From Sulfuriferula sp. (lineage in GTDB: Bacteria; Pseudomonadota; Gammaproteobacteria; Burkholderiales; Sulfuriferulaceae), in NCBI GenBank assembly GCA_031291235.1, contig JARLJL010000020.1, positions 1 to 64,000 on the forward strand: a stretch of DNA of 64,000 nt. The letters run 5' to 3'. The notes beneath the pieces were generated by a model. The model saw only the letters and a program-made list of their open reading frames with translations. It had not been told where the DNA came from and searched no databases. Both the position numbers and the translations under genes were made by a program. Of this stretch, positions 38,566 to 46,514 are shown piece by piece. How positions within the stretch are numbered: the stretch's first letter is position 1; each line of letters opens with the position of its first letter.

Positions 38566-39151
38566 AGGTACTATACATCAGCCATACGCCGGTCGCGGCT
38601 ACCGCAGCTCCCGACATTTGCAACCACGGCAATGCACTGTCTTTCATGTATTTGCCCAGTGCAATGCCGATGCCGTGCAAGACGGCAGTCGCCAGCACAA
38701 ATCCCAGTGCATAGGCGACAGGCGAGGCTGCAAGCGGTAGCTCGGTGCCGTGAGCATGGCCGTGAAACAGCGCAAAAATGCCTACCAGCGTTGCACCCGC
38801 CGCCAGCGGCAGACGTGCCGAAAAGGTAACGAGCAAGCCCAGCACCAGTACCGAGGTGGCGATACCGGTTTCGACCATGGGCAGTTGCATGCCGGTCAGC
38901 GCCAGCGTGCCGCCCAGCGTCATCATTGCGACAAATGCCAGCGGTATGCTCCACAACGCGCGTCCGCCTTGCTGTGCTGCCCACATGCCGACAGCGAGCA
39001 TGGCGAGCAGGTGGTCAAGCCCGGTAAACGGATGAGTTACACCTTGCTCGAATCCTGCGCCGTGCATACCGAGCAGGTGTGCGGAGGCAGGGGTTGAAAG
39101 CACGGCGAGCAAGCTGGCCAGTAAGGCTGGATAGTGGATGCGCATGGTCAT
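38564..39151 (-). CDS. hupE: HupE/UreJ-family membrane protein, probable nickel permease
   Basis: A 195-residue protein with a signal peptide (cleavage about ASA/HLLG, residues 23-25) and six further hydrophobic helices. Both family motifs are present: HPFTGLDHLLAML after the signal and FALFHGHAHGTEL in the middle, whose histidines are thought to carry Ni2+. HupE proteins in hydrogenase operons supply nickel to the enzyme. It is the last gene of the operon, 4 bases after hynL, which supports the nickel role. Confidence 0.92.
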   Translation of the reverse strand: MTMRIHYPALLASLLAVLSTPASAHLLGMHGAGFEQGVTHPFTGLDHLLAMLAVGMWAAQQGGRALWSIPLAFVAMMTLGGTLALTGMQLPMVETGIATSVLVLGLLVTFSARLPLAAGATLVGIFALFHGHAHGTELPLAASPVAYALGFVLATAVLHGIGIALGKYMKDSALPWLQMSGAAVAATGVWLMYST

Positions 39152-39155
39152 ACTC

Positions 39156-40916
39156 CTAACGAATTTTAACCTTGATAAGTTCTTCGCCTTCGGGGTCGGT
39201 GACGTGTATCGCGCAGGCGATGCACGGATCGAAGCTGTGCACGGTGCGCAATATTTCTATCGGCTGCTTGGGGTCGTGCAGTTGATGCCCCTTGAGCGCC
39301 GCCTCGTAGGGACCTTCCTGGCCCTGGGCGTCGCGCGGCCCGGCATTCCAGGTGCTGGGCACGACTGCCTGATAGTTGTCGATCTTGCCGTCCTTGATGA
39401 CGATCCAGTGTGCCAGACCGCCGCGCGGTGCTTCCATGTGGCCCACGCCTTTGGCGGTGGCAGGCCATTGGGAGGGATCCCACATTTTTTCGTTAAAGGT
39501 TCTGACGTCGCCCGACTTGATGTTGGCGATCAGGTTGTCGTACCAGGTTTGCATGGCATCGACGATGACCTTGCTTTCCAGCGTGCGAGCGGCTGTACGT
39601 CCCAGCGTGGAATACAGCGCAGTGACCGGCAGGTCGAGTTTCTTCAGGGCCATGCCTACCAGTTCCTTGGTCTGTTCGTGGCCCTTGGCGTATAGCATCA
39701 GTACGCGCGCCAGCGGGCCGACTTCGACTGCGTGACCTTTCCAGCGCGGCGATTTGATCCAGGAATAGGATTGGTCTACATCGAGTTGCGCATACGGCGG
39801 TTTGGGCCCGGTGTAATTCAGCTCGGTTTCGCCGGCGTAGGGATGCAGGCCTTTGTTTTTGCCGTCCTTGTAGTCGTACCAGGAGTGAGCGACGTATTCC
39901 TGTATCTGATCCTCGGCATTGAGATCGACCGGGTGGATGGTGGACAGGTCGCGATTGAGAATGACGCCCGATGGAATCAGGAAGCTGGCCGGGTCGGCCA
40001 TGCCCTTTTCCGGAAAATCGCCGTAGGTCATGAAGTTGCCCACACCTTCGCCCTGCTTGAACCAGTCCTTGTAGAAACCGGCAATGGCGAGCGTATCCGG
40101 CACATACACCTGATCGACGAAATCGCGCATCTGGTGGATGATGTCCTGCACCTTTTGCAATCCGACAATGTTCAGCGAGGTCGCGCCCGAGCTGGCGCCG
40201 GGTTCGTTGCTGCCGGGGTGGATGCTGATCGCGCACGGCACGCCGCCGACGACGAAGTTGGGATGCGGATTTTTGCCGCCGAAGATGGCATGCAGTTGCG
40301 CTACGTTGCGTTGCCAGGCCAGTGCATCCAGATAATGCGCGACAGCCATCAGGTTGGCTTCGGGCGGCAATTTATAGGCGGGGTGGCCCCAGTAGCCGTT
40401 GGCGAATATGCCCAACTGGCCGCCTTCGACAAAGCCCTTGAGTTTCTTCTGTACGTCGGAAAAATAGCCGGGCGATGATTTGGCATAGCCGGAAATGCTT
40501 TGTGCCAACTCGGAAGTGGCCTTGGGGTCGGCTTTGAGTGCGGAGACCACATCGACCCAGTCGAGCGCGTGCAGGTGATAGAAATGCATGACATGGTCGT
40601 GCACAAACTGTGCGGCGATCATCAGATTGCGGATCAACTGTGCGTTGGCCGGGATCTCGTATTTCAGTGCGTCTTCCACAGCGCGCACCGAGGCGATGCC
40701 GTGTACCAGCGTACATACGCCGCAGATGCGCTGCGCGAATGCCCAGGCGTCGCGCGGGTCGCGGCCGCGCAGTATGATTTCGATGCCGCGTACCATGGTA
40801 CCGGCGCTGGATGCGCGAGTAATCATGCCGGCAGCATCGGTTTCCGCTTCTATGCGCAGATGGCCTTCGATACGGGTAATTGGATCGACGATAACTCGAT
40901 TAGTGGGTGCGTTCAT
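39156..40916 (-). CDS. hynL: [NiFe] hydrogenase large subunit (Isp type)
   Basis: The catalytic subunit that oxidises or evolves H2. The 586 residues contain the L1 motif RICGVC (C65, C68) and the L2 motif DPCIACAIH (C565, C568, H571), the four cysteines that bind the Ni-Fe centre. Fifteen residues follow His571 (VTDPEGEELIKVKIR) and should be removed by HynD when nickel is in place. The start overlaps the isp2 stop by four bases (ATGA). The order hynS-isp1-isp2-hynL, with the large subunit last, is the layout of the Thiocapsa HynSL/Isp and Aquifex enzymes (group 1e), not of the common HyaAB type. Confidence 0.97.
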   Translation of the reverse strand: MNAPTNRVIVDPITRIEGHLRIEAETDAAGMITRASSAGTMVRGIEIILRGRDPRDAWAFAQRICGVCTLVHGIASVRAVEDALKYEIPANAQLIRNLMIAAQFVHDHVMHFYHLHALDWVDVVSALKADPKATSELAQSISGYAKSSPGYFSDVQKKLKGFVEGGQLGIFANGYWGHPAYKLPPEANLMAVAHYLDALAWQRNVAQLHAIFGGKNPHPNFVVGGVPCAISIHPGSNEPGASSGATSLNIVGLQKVQDIIHQMRDFVDQVYVPDTLAIAGFYKDWFKQGEGVGNFMTYGDFPEKGMADPASFLIPSGVILNRDLSTIHPVDLNAEDQIQEYVAHSWYDYKDGKNKGLHPYAGETELNYTGPKPPYAQLDVDQSYSWIKSPRWKGHAVEVGPLARVLMLYAKGHEQTKELVGMALKKLDLPVTALYSTLGRTAARTLESKVIVDAMQTWYDNLIANIKSGDVRTFNEKMWDPSQWPATAKGVGHMEAPRGGLAHWIVIKDGKIDNYQAVVPSTWNAGPRDAQGQEGPYEAALKGHQLHDPKQPIEILRTVHSFDPCIACAIHVTDPEGEELIKVKIR

Positions 40917-42274
40917 TTATCCTCCAGATTGTCAGCGACCAGCTCAAGCAGGCTCAGCATGGTTTTGTCCCAGTGAAAGTGATCCTGACCATCATCAAAT
41001 GTCTGGCGACAGTTGGAGCAGCTGGAAACCAGCAACTCGGCTCCGGTGTCGTCCACCTGTTTCATTTTGATCTGGAATGCCTTGTAACGTAACGGGTCGG
41101 CGCGGTGTATGGTAACGACGCCGCCACCGCCACCGCAGCACCAGTTCACGCCTTTGGTGTCTTGCATTTCTATCAGTTCTGCGCCCAGTCCGTCGAGCAC
41201 GTCGCGCGGGGCTTCAACGGCACCACCGCGCCGCGAGACCTGGCAAGGGTCGTGGAAGGTCAGCGTCTTGCCTAGCGGTTTGGTTTTGAGCGCGCCACTT
41301 TTGGTGTTTTCCGCAAGGAATTCGGATATGTGCAGCACTCTAAACGGCAGCGGTTTGCCGTAAACGTTGGCACCCTGCCAGCGCATCGCACCGTAGGCAT
41401 GGCCGCATTCCGGCAGTATCAGTAGTTTTGCGCCTGCTGCTATGGTGGCGTTAATCAGCTTCAGGCTCATTTCCTTTTGCCATTCGCTGTTGCCGGAGAG
41501 CATGCCGAAGTTGGTGGCTTCATAGCCGTCGGTGCGAAAAGTCCAGTTCAATCCGAGATGATTGAGGATTTTGGCGGTGGCGACGATGGAATCGGGATAT
41601 TTCATGATTTCTATCGAAGACATCGCGGCGATGACATCGGCCTGCGGTTTGTCGACGAAAATTTCGACTTCATTGTCGTCGGCCAGCCATTCGCAGCGAT
41701 CCTTGAATACCTTGGGCGTGGCGCCGAGCGGGCTGCCCTCGCGTTCGGCGCGTTCGGCAACAGCCCATAGTTCGTGCGGCACCAGCCCGGCCTTGTTCAT
41801 GCCGTGGCGCGCCAGTCCGACCAGCGAGGCGATGTCTATGCCCATAGGGCAGATCAGTGTGCAGCGACCGCACATGGTGCAACTGTCGTATATGAGCTCC
41901 TGCCATTCTTCCAGCTGCTCCACTGTCACTTTTTTCTTCAGATTCAGTGCACGGTAGATGGCGGCAAACGGTCCTGCCTCGCGTTTATAAGCCTGCTTGA
42001 ACGGTTCCAGTTTCCAGATCGGCGTGTATTTCGGGTCTTCGGTCGCCACATAGAAATGGCAGGCTTCCGCGCACATGCCGCAATGGATGCAGGATTCCAT
42101 ATAAGTGGCAGCGACAGCGCCGAAGTCTTTTACAAAATGGCGCATGGCTGTTTCTACCCGCTGCGCATCGGGCATGTCGCCCTGCTTGTCGTAACGCTGC
42201 TCGGGATTTTTCACTGAAAAGCGCGGCTGGTCGAGTTCGAGTGGGTGCTTGCTGTCAATATCCGCTGTGCTCAT
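40913..42274 (-). CDS. isp2: Isp2: HdrD-like iron-sulfur electron-transfer subunit
   Basis: A 453-residue cytoplasmic protein with two 4Fe-4S ferredoxin motifs, CIHCGMCAEACHF and CTMCGRCTLICPMG, and two cysteine-rich CCG domains (HDPCQVSRRGG, WCCGGGGGV, and SCSNCRQTF), as in the heterodisulfide reductase HdrD and glycerol-3-phosphate dehydrogenase GlpC. In Thiocapsa, Isp2 is believed to pass electrons between HynSL and sulfur metabolism through Isp1. It overlaps isp1 and hynL by four bases each, so the four subunits are made together. Confidence 0.93.
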   Translation of the reverse strand: MSTADIDSKHPLELDQPRFSVKNPEQRYDKQGDMPDAQRVETAMRHFVKDFGAVAATYMESCIHCGMCAEACHFYVATEDPKYTPIWKLEPFKQAYKREAGPFAAIYRALNLKKKVTVEQLEEWQELIYDSCTMCGRCTLICPMGIDIASLVGLARHGMNKAGLVPHELWAVAERAEREGSPLGATPKVFKDRCEWLADDNEVEIFVDKPQADVIAAMSSIEIMKYPDSIVATAKILNHLGLNWTFRTDGYEATNFGMLSGNSEWQKEMSLKLINATIAAGAKLLILPECGHAYGAMRWQGANVYGKPLPFRVLHISEFLAENTKSGALKTKPLGKTLTFHDPCQVSRRGGAVEAPRDVLDGLGAELIEMQDTKGVNWCCGGGGGVVTIHRADPLRYKAFQIKMKQVDDTGAELLVSSCSNCRQTFDDGQDHFHWDKTMLSLLELVADNLEDK

Positions 42275-42924
42275 ATCGATGCTCCCTTGCGTTCAAATAG
42301 CGCGCCGGTCGTGCCGCGCGAAATAAATATCAGCGCCGAGTGCATCAGCTTGCCGAAAGGAAACCACACCAGCAACAGCGCAATAGACAGGATATGGACG
42401 GCCAGCAACGTTTCGTAACGCGCGCCCAGATGGGCGACGGCCAGCATGCCGGTGACGACCGGGGTGATAGTGACGAACCAGCTGAAATAATCGTCGAAAT
42501 TGGATAAAAGCCGCATCACCGGATTGGTCAGCCGCCGCCCCAGCACGATAATCAGCGCGGCGATGGTGATGGCGCCGCTGATATAGATGACGGCATTGGG
42601 CAGGTTGGGCCAGTCCAGTCCGGTGAGGCTGCGAAAGAACATGATGTGCGGCGCGAACCCGAATACCACAATGACCAGCCCGAAGTGAAAAATATAACCG
42701 ACAGACAGGCCGAAAACGGTACGCGGTCTGAATTCGCGGCGCGGCCAGGAACGGGTGATGATGAGTTTGATTGCCCCCGGCCAGCTTGTGGCATGACGGG
42801 GTTCGGAATAATCCGGCCGACGCTTCAGCAGCAGGATGCCGAGCAGGCGCCAGCTCATGCCGAACACGAAAATGGCAAACGCCCAGGTCAGCGCCGGGCC
42901 GCGAGCAAATTGTAGCAAGTCCAT
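42271..42924 (-). CDS. isp1: Isp1: NarI-like cytochrome b membrane subunit
   Basis: A 217-residue integral membrane protein with five hydrophobic segments and several membrane histidines (SVGYIFHFGLVIVVFGFAPH, VTGMLAVAHLG, LAVHILSIALLLVWFPFGK), consistent with a diheme b cytochrome of the NarI/DsrM type. It would anchor the hydrogenase and link it to the quinone pool or to Isp2. The ATG at 42924 follows GAGGGG and lies one base after the hynS stop. An in-frame TTG at 42948 is not needed. Confidence 0.92.
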   Translation of the reverse strand: MDLLQFARGPALTWAFAIFVFGMSWRLLGILLLKRRPDYSEPRHATSWPGAIKLIITRSWPRREFRPRTVFGLSVGYIFHFGLVIVVFGFAPHIMFFRSLTGLDWPNLPNAVIYISGAITIAALIIVLGRRLTNPVMRLLSNFDDYFSWFVTITPVVTGMLAVAHLGARYETLLAVHILSIALLLVWFPFGKLMHSALIFISRGTTGALFERKGASI

Positions 42925-42925
42925 G

Positions 42926-43990
42926 CTATTTCCCCTCTTTCGTACCAATATCGGCTTGGTGTTTGCGCGAGACTACCGCGGCGACTGTGCCTACTGCAAT
43001 ACCGCCCAGCGTGGCAGCGGCGATGACGGGCGCATTGTCGGCGAGCGGCGTCGGCAAGGGCTGGTAGAAACTGCCTTTATCCCAGAAATTGGGTTCGGAG
43101 CAGCCCAGACAACCGTGCCCGGACTCGATAGGGAAGCTGACCCCGCCATTCCACTTGATGGTGGCGCAGGCGTTGTAAGTGGTCGGGCCCTTGCAGCCCA
43201 GCTCGTACAGGCACCAGCCGTTGCGCGCGCCTTCGTCGTCGAAGGTCTTGGCGAATTTGCCCTGATCGTAAAACGGCCGTCGGTAGCAGCGGTCGTGGAT
43301 GGTGTCGGCAAAGAATACCTTGGGACGATTGAGGTGATCCAGCTCCGGCAATTTGCCGTAGGTGACAAAATAGGCCAGCACGCCCGCAATGACCGATGGG
43401 ATGGGCGGGCAGCCCGGTACATTCATGACCGGTTTGTCCTTGATGATGTCGGTTACCGCGACGGCACCAGTCGGGTTGGGGTTGGCGTGGGGGATACCGC
43501 CGTAGGAGGAGCAGGTGCCCACTGAAACGATGGCGGCCGCACCCTTGGCGGTTTCCACCAGCATGTCGTAATTGGAAATGCCGGCAACAGTGGAATATAC
43601 GCCGCCATCCTTGGTGGGGATGGAGCCGTCGACGATGAGCAGATATTTGCCGTACGAGGCCTTCATCGCCTGTTCGCGCGCCGATTCTGCTGCTGTGCCG
43701 GAGGCGGCTTGCAGCGTGTGCTGGTAATCCAGCGAGATCATCTCGAAGATCATCTGCTCCAGCGTCGGATCGAAGGAACGGGTCAGCGATTCCACGCAGC
43801 CGGTGCATTCCTGGAACGACAGCCAGATTACCGACTGGCGTTGCGTTCGTTGCAGCGCGTCGGCCATGGCATAAGCTGCGCTGGGCGGCAATGCCATCAG
43901 CGACGCCATGGCGGTGCAGAATTTGAGGAAGGATCGGCGGCTAATGCCGGTGCGGGTCAGGCTAGCTCCCAAGGTATCTGGTTCGTTCAT
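42926..43990 (-). CDS. hynS: [NiFe] hydrogenase small subunit (Isp type)
   Basis: The electron-transfer subunit, 354 residues. A Tat signal (SRRSFLKF, twin Arg 18-19) ends about residue 41; a C-terminal helix (DNAPVIAAATLGGIAVGTVAAVVS) anchors it. Proximal-cluster ligands start at ECTGCVES (C62, C65), with VGTCSSYGG and NVPGCPP; distal and medial clusters are bound by IHDRC, GWCLYELGC, YNAC and GHGCLGC. It lacks the two additional cysteines (CTCC and the one after GTCSS) that give the O2-tolerant [4Fe-3S] cluster. The Tat system would carry HynL across folded with it. Confidence 0.96.
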   Translation of the reverse strand: MNEPDTLGASLTRTGISRRSFLKFCTAMASLMALPPSAAYAMADALQRTQRQSVIWLSFQECTGCVESLTRSFDPTLEQMIFEMISLDYQHTLQAASGTAAESAREQAMKASYGKYLLIVDGSIPTKDGGVYSTVAGISNYDMLVETAKGAAAIVSVGTCSSYGGIPHANPNPTGAVAVTDIIKDKPVMNVPGCPPIPSVIAGVLAYFVTYGKLPELDHLNRPKVFFADTIHDRCYRRPFYDQGKFAKTFDDEGARNGWCLYELGCKGPTTYNACATIKWNGGVSFPIESGHGCLGCSEPNFWDKGSFYQPLPTPLADNAPVIAAATLGGIAVGTVAAVVSRKHQADIGTKEGK

Positions 43991-44057
43991 GGCGGCTCCA
44001 GTTGTGTGCTGTTTCAGTTATGTACTGATACTAATCGCTTATTATTGCAGTTGCGTG

Positions 44058-44483
44058 CTACTCCATCTGCGTCAACAGATCGCGCAGACGCACAAGTCCA
44101 TCGCGGATATCTTCTGCCGGCGCTTTCAGTATTTCTGGGACGTCGATGACTTCAAGCAGGTCGGCGACGATATCGCCTTCGACATTGTAATAGGTCAGCC
44201 ACCATACGCCGGGATAGAGCGTCTCGCGTACTTCGGTATTGCCCACTGCGTTGATGTTGGCATGGACTTCGCCTTCGGCCAGCGTCGCGCGCAGCAATTC
44301 GTAATCGGTAGGCGTGAGCGGGAGGCTATGCAGGTCGATCGCGCTGTTTTCCCCGCTGTCGATATAAGTTTCCAGCAGGGCGACCAGTTCGTGCAGTATG
44401 GCATCGGCGTTGCCGGATACGCCGTCTGTTTGCGGCGTGAGCGGGTTGATTATTTTGACGCCGATGTTTTCCAGTCCGCTCAT
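44058..44483 (-). CDS. hupH: HupH/HyaF-type hydrogenase expression protein
   Basis: A 141-residue protein with the HupH C-terminal domain: NADAILHELVALLETYIDSGE followed by SLPLTPTDYELLRATLAEGEV and TLYPGVWWLTYYNVEGDIVADLLEV. HupH/HyaF proteins take part in small-subunit iron-sulfur maturation. Most are about twice this length; here only one domain is present. The start ATG overlaps the hynD stop (ATGA). The open frame runs further upstream, but the overlap start is best. It is 67 bases before hynS. Confidence 0.85.
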   Translation of the reverse strand: MSGLENIGVKIINPLTPQTDGVSGNADAILHELVALLETYIDSGENSAIDLHSLPLTPTDYELLRATLAEGEVHANINAVGNTEVRETLYPGVWWLTYYNVEGDIVADLLEVIDVPEILKAPAEDIRDGLVRLRDLLTQME

Positions 44484-44947
44484 GTGCGCCACGCTGCGAT
44501 AAGTTCGAGGGTCATGCTGCATGCTTGCGGTATGGCTTGCGCTACGGCTGCAGTAGGAGCGTCGCCCCAGTCCACGATATCGGGCTGGATGCCGATCAGT
44601 GCGCGGCGTTCCGGGAGATGCCCGGCGAGATGGGCGACGGCCATCAGATCCAGCAGGCCGACTTCGTGTACGCTGCGCTTGCGGTTGACGCCGAGGAAGT
44701 CGTCCATGTCGGTGCCGACGAAAGCGCGTACCGTACCCGGCACATTGTCCAGTTCGGCCGCATCGATAATGATGAGTTGGTTGGCGTCTTCGACATCGCC
44801 GGCAAGCGAGAAACTGAGGGTGCCGCCATCCATGAATTCGACGTCGGTCAGGTGGGAATGATCCTGTGCCAGTGCGCGTACCGCGTGCACACCTACGCCT
44901 TCGTCGCAGAGCAGAGTGTTACCGATACCAAGCACTAGAGTAACCAT
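44480..44947 (-). CDS. hynD: Hydrogenase maturation endopeptidase (HyaD/HynD family)
   Basis: A 155-residue protease that removes the C-terminal tail of the large subunit after nickel insertion. The start VTLVLGIGNTLLCDEGVGVH and the three nickel-sensing residues E16, D62 and H94 match HybD/HyaD. HEVGLLDLM surrounds the histidine. The frame continues upstream of ATG 44947 but this is the family start. It heads the operon, before hupH and the structural genes, which is unusual because these proteases normally follow the large subunit. Confidence 0.95.
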   Translation of the reverse strand: MVTLVLGIGNTLLCDEGVGVHAVRALAQDHSHLTDVEFMDGGTLSFSLAGDVEDANQLIIIDAAELDNVPGTVRAFVGTDMDDFLGVNRKRSVHEVGLLDLMAVAHLAGHLPERRALIGIQPDIVDWGDAPTAAVAQAIPQACSMTLELIAAWRT

Positions 44948-45163
44948 AATTGTAGTTATGCCAAGACGTTCCGGTAATGGAGTCAGAGCTAATACTAGCA
45001 TGCCAAATTTAAATAACAACCAAGCGAATTGCTAGGGTATTGTCTTCTGATAAGTTGCTTAATCAGTGCCGGGTGTACTCTCTGTGTCATATTGACGGCG
45101 TATTAATTATGTTTCGAAATTCGGATGGCCTGATTTCAGTCGGCGATATGCCTGGAGAGCGCA
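44948..45163. other. Divergent intergenic region between hynD and the orphan gene
   Basis: 216 AT-rich bases that should hold the promoters of the hydrogenase structural operon (-) and of the plus-strand gene at 45164. A TTGACG occurs at 45092-45097, but no properly spaced -10 box follows. I saw no sigma54 -24/-12 pair. Confidence 0.4.
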
Positions 45164-45826
45164 GTGATTCTGGTATTCAAAGATAGCATTCCCCTATGTT
45201 CGCGTATGCGGTATGGGCGATTAGTCTGGACTCTGTTACTGGCTCTGGTTGTGCATATTCTTGTGTTCGCTGTTTTGCGCGGCCATAGTCCGGCTATATT
45301 AGTATCGTTTCCGGTGACTGCGTTAACCGTTCAATTGCCCCCGGTGATCTCCCAACAGAAAAGTTTTGAGGCTCATGAGTTGCATAAAACCATTGGTGCA
45401 AGTACGGCGTATCCTGAGCCGCTGCGCAAAGTATCTCAAATACAGTTTAGTCGTCAGGTTGCTCATACTAACCTGCCTGACAAGGAATCTGTTCCTGCCG
45501 TAGCGGCATTACCGGTAGTACCTGCATCCCCTTCCTCATCGGTTACTGTGGACGGGTTGCTCGATTCAGCAAAGCACATAGTGCGCGATGAGGCCCATCG
45601 TATGCATACAGGCAAAGATGAGGTCATAGATTTTGAAACGCGCTCGATGCTGCCTGCGCTTGCGCAAGCCATGCAGAATAAAACGGCGGGCGAGACACGG
45701 TTTGTCGATGGACTTATTAAGGTGGTTACGCCAATGGGGACGGTCTATTGTTTGAAAGTGCCGTCGGATGTTACAGGCCAAAGTGGTCTGGTTGAGCCGG
45801 TAGCTGTACCAACGACTTGCCCATAA
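45164..45826 (+). CDS. Uncharacterised membrane-anchored protein with TonB-like N-terminus
   Basis: A 220-residue protein I cannot assign. It has a short basic N-terminus, one transmembrane segment (LVWTLLLALVVHILVFAVL, about 20-38) as in TonB/TolA-type proteins, a Pro/Ser/Val-rich periplasmic linker to about 125, and a C-terminal block KVVTPMGTVYCLKVPSD ending VPTTCP, with two cysteines. GTG at 45164 is chosen because GGAG lies 7 bases before it; the ATG at 45206 would cut off the leading residues but keep the helix. It stands between the divergent hydrogenase operon and hypC, 78 bases before the latter. Its role in hydrogenase function is unknown. Confidence 0.75.
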   Translation: MILVFKDSIPLCSRMRYGRLVWTLLLALVVHILVFAVLRGHSPAILVSFPVTALTVQLPPVISQQKSFEAHELHKTIGASTAYPEPLRKVSQIQFSRQVAHTNLPDKESVPAVAALPVVPASPSSSVTVDGLLDSAKHIVRDEAHRMHTGKDEVIDFETRSMLPALAQAMQNKTAGETRFVDGLIKVVTPMGTVYCLKVPSDVTGQSGLVEPVAVPTTCP

Positions 45827-45871
45827 TTTTGATATGACGATGACAGCGGTGGCGAAATCTCCATCCGGGTT

Positions 45872-45877
45872 TATACT
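45872..45877 (+). promoter_or_regulatory. Possible -10 box before hypC
   Basis: TATACT lies 28 bases before the hypC ATG. There is no good -35 box, so this is only a weak hint that the hyp genes have their own promoter. Confidence 0.3.
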
Positions 45878-45904
45878 GTGTTGAATTGGTAAATGAGGTG
45901 AAAC

Positions 45905-46147
45905 ATGTGTCTAGCCATACCCATGCAAATTACTGCGATTGACGGTTATGTTGCGCACGCTGCCGCCAAGGGCGTGGCGCGCGAAGTCAGTCTGTTTCTG
46001 TTGCAGGATGAAATGCCTGGCGTTGGCGATTATGTGATGGTGCATGTGGGATATGCTATCCAGACCATGAGCGCGGCCGAAGCGCAAAGCGCGTGGGAGC
46101 TTTACGACGAAATGCTGGCAATCGAATCGGCCATGCATCGTGCATGA
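45905..46147 (+). CDS. hypC: Hydrogenase maturation factor HypC
   Basis: HypC carries the Fe(CN)2CO group with HypD and chaperones the large-subunit precursor. The 80-residue protein begins MCLAIPMQI; Cys2 is the essential ligand. VGDYVMVHVGYAIQTMSAAEA is the family core. AGGTG precedes the ATG. It overlaps hypA by 8 bases. First of six contiguous hyp genes in the order C-A-B-D-F-E. Confidence 0.96.
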   Translation: MCLAIPMQITAIDGYVAHAAAKGVAREVSLFLLQDEMPGVGDYVMVHVGYAIQTMSAAEAQSAWELYDEMLAIESAMHRA

Positions 46148-46484
46148 ACTGGCGGTCTGTCAGGCGCTGGTGAATCAGACCGTAGACATTGCACTGCAAA
46201 ATGCAGCACAAGGCGTCGCCGTCATCACCCTGCATATCGGCCCGTTATCGGGTGTAGAGCCGGCGCTGCTGGTGAGCGCATTTCCGCTGGCGGCGGCGGG
46301 GACGGTGGCGGCAGACGCGCAACTGGTGATCATGCCGCAACCGGTACGCGTGCGTTGCCGGACTTGCGGCGCAGATACCGAAGCTACGCCTAATCGTTTG
46401 CTGTGCGGGATTTGCGGCGATTACCATACGCAACTGATCGCCGGCGACGAATTGCTGCTGGCGAATCTGGAATTAATCACATAA
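46140..46484 (+). CDS. hypA: Hydrogenase nickel insertion protein HypA
   Basis: HypA binds nickel through the N-terminal MHE motif (His2) and zinc through two CXXC pairs, here CRTCG and CGICG. The 114-residue protein starts with GTG at 46140 inside the end of hypC. The only near ATG belongs to the hypC frame, so the GTG start is well supported, and it exactly preserves the nickel-binding His2. Confidence 0.95.
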   Translation: MHELAVCQALVNQTVDIALQNAAQGVAVITLHIGPLSGVEPALLVSAFPLAAAGTVAADAQLVIMPQPVRVRCRTCGADTEATPNRLLCGICGDYHTQLIAGDELLLANLELIT

Positions 46485-46514
46485 CATAAACCGATCTGAT
46501 ATTAAGGATGCCCT

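Noticed and set aside
44948-45163. Sigma54 promoter for the hydrogenase operon
   Set aside because: Expected for some hydrogenases, but no GG-N10-GC pair with the right surroundings was seen.
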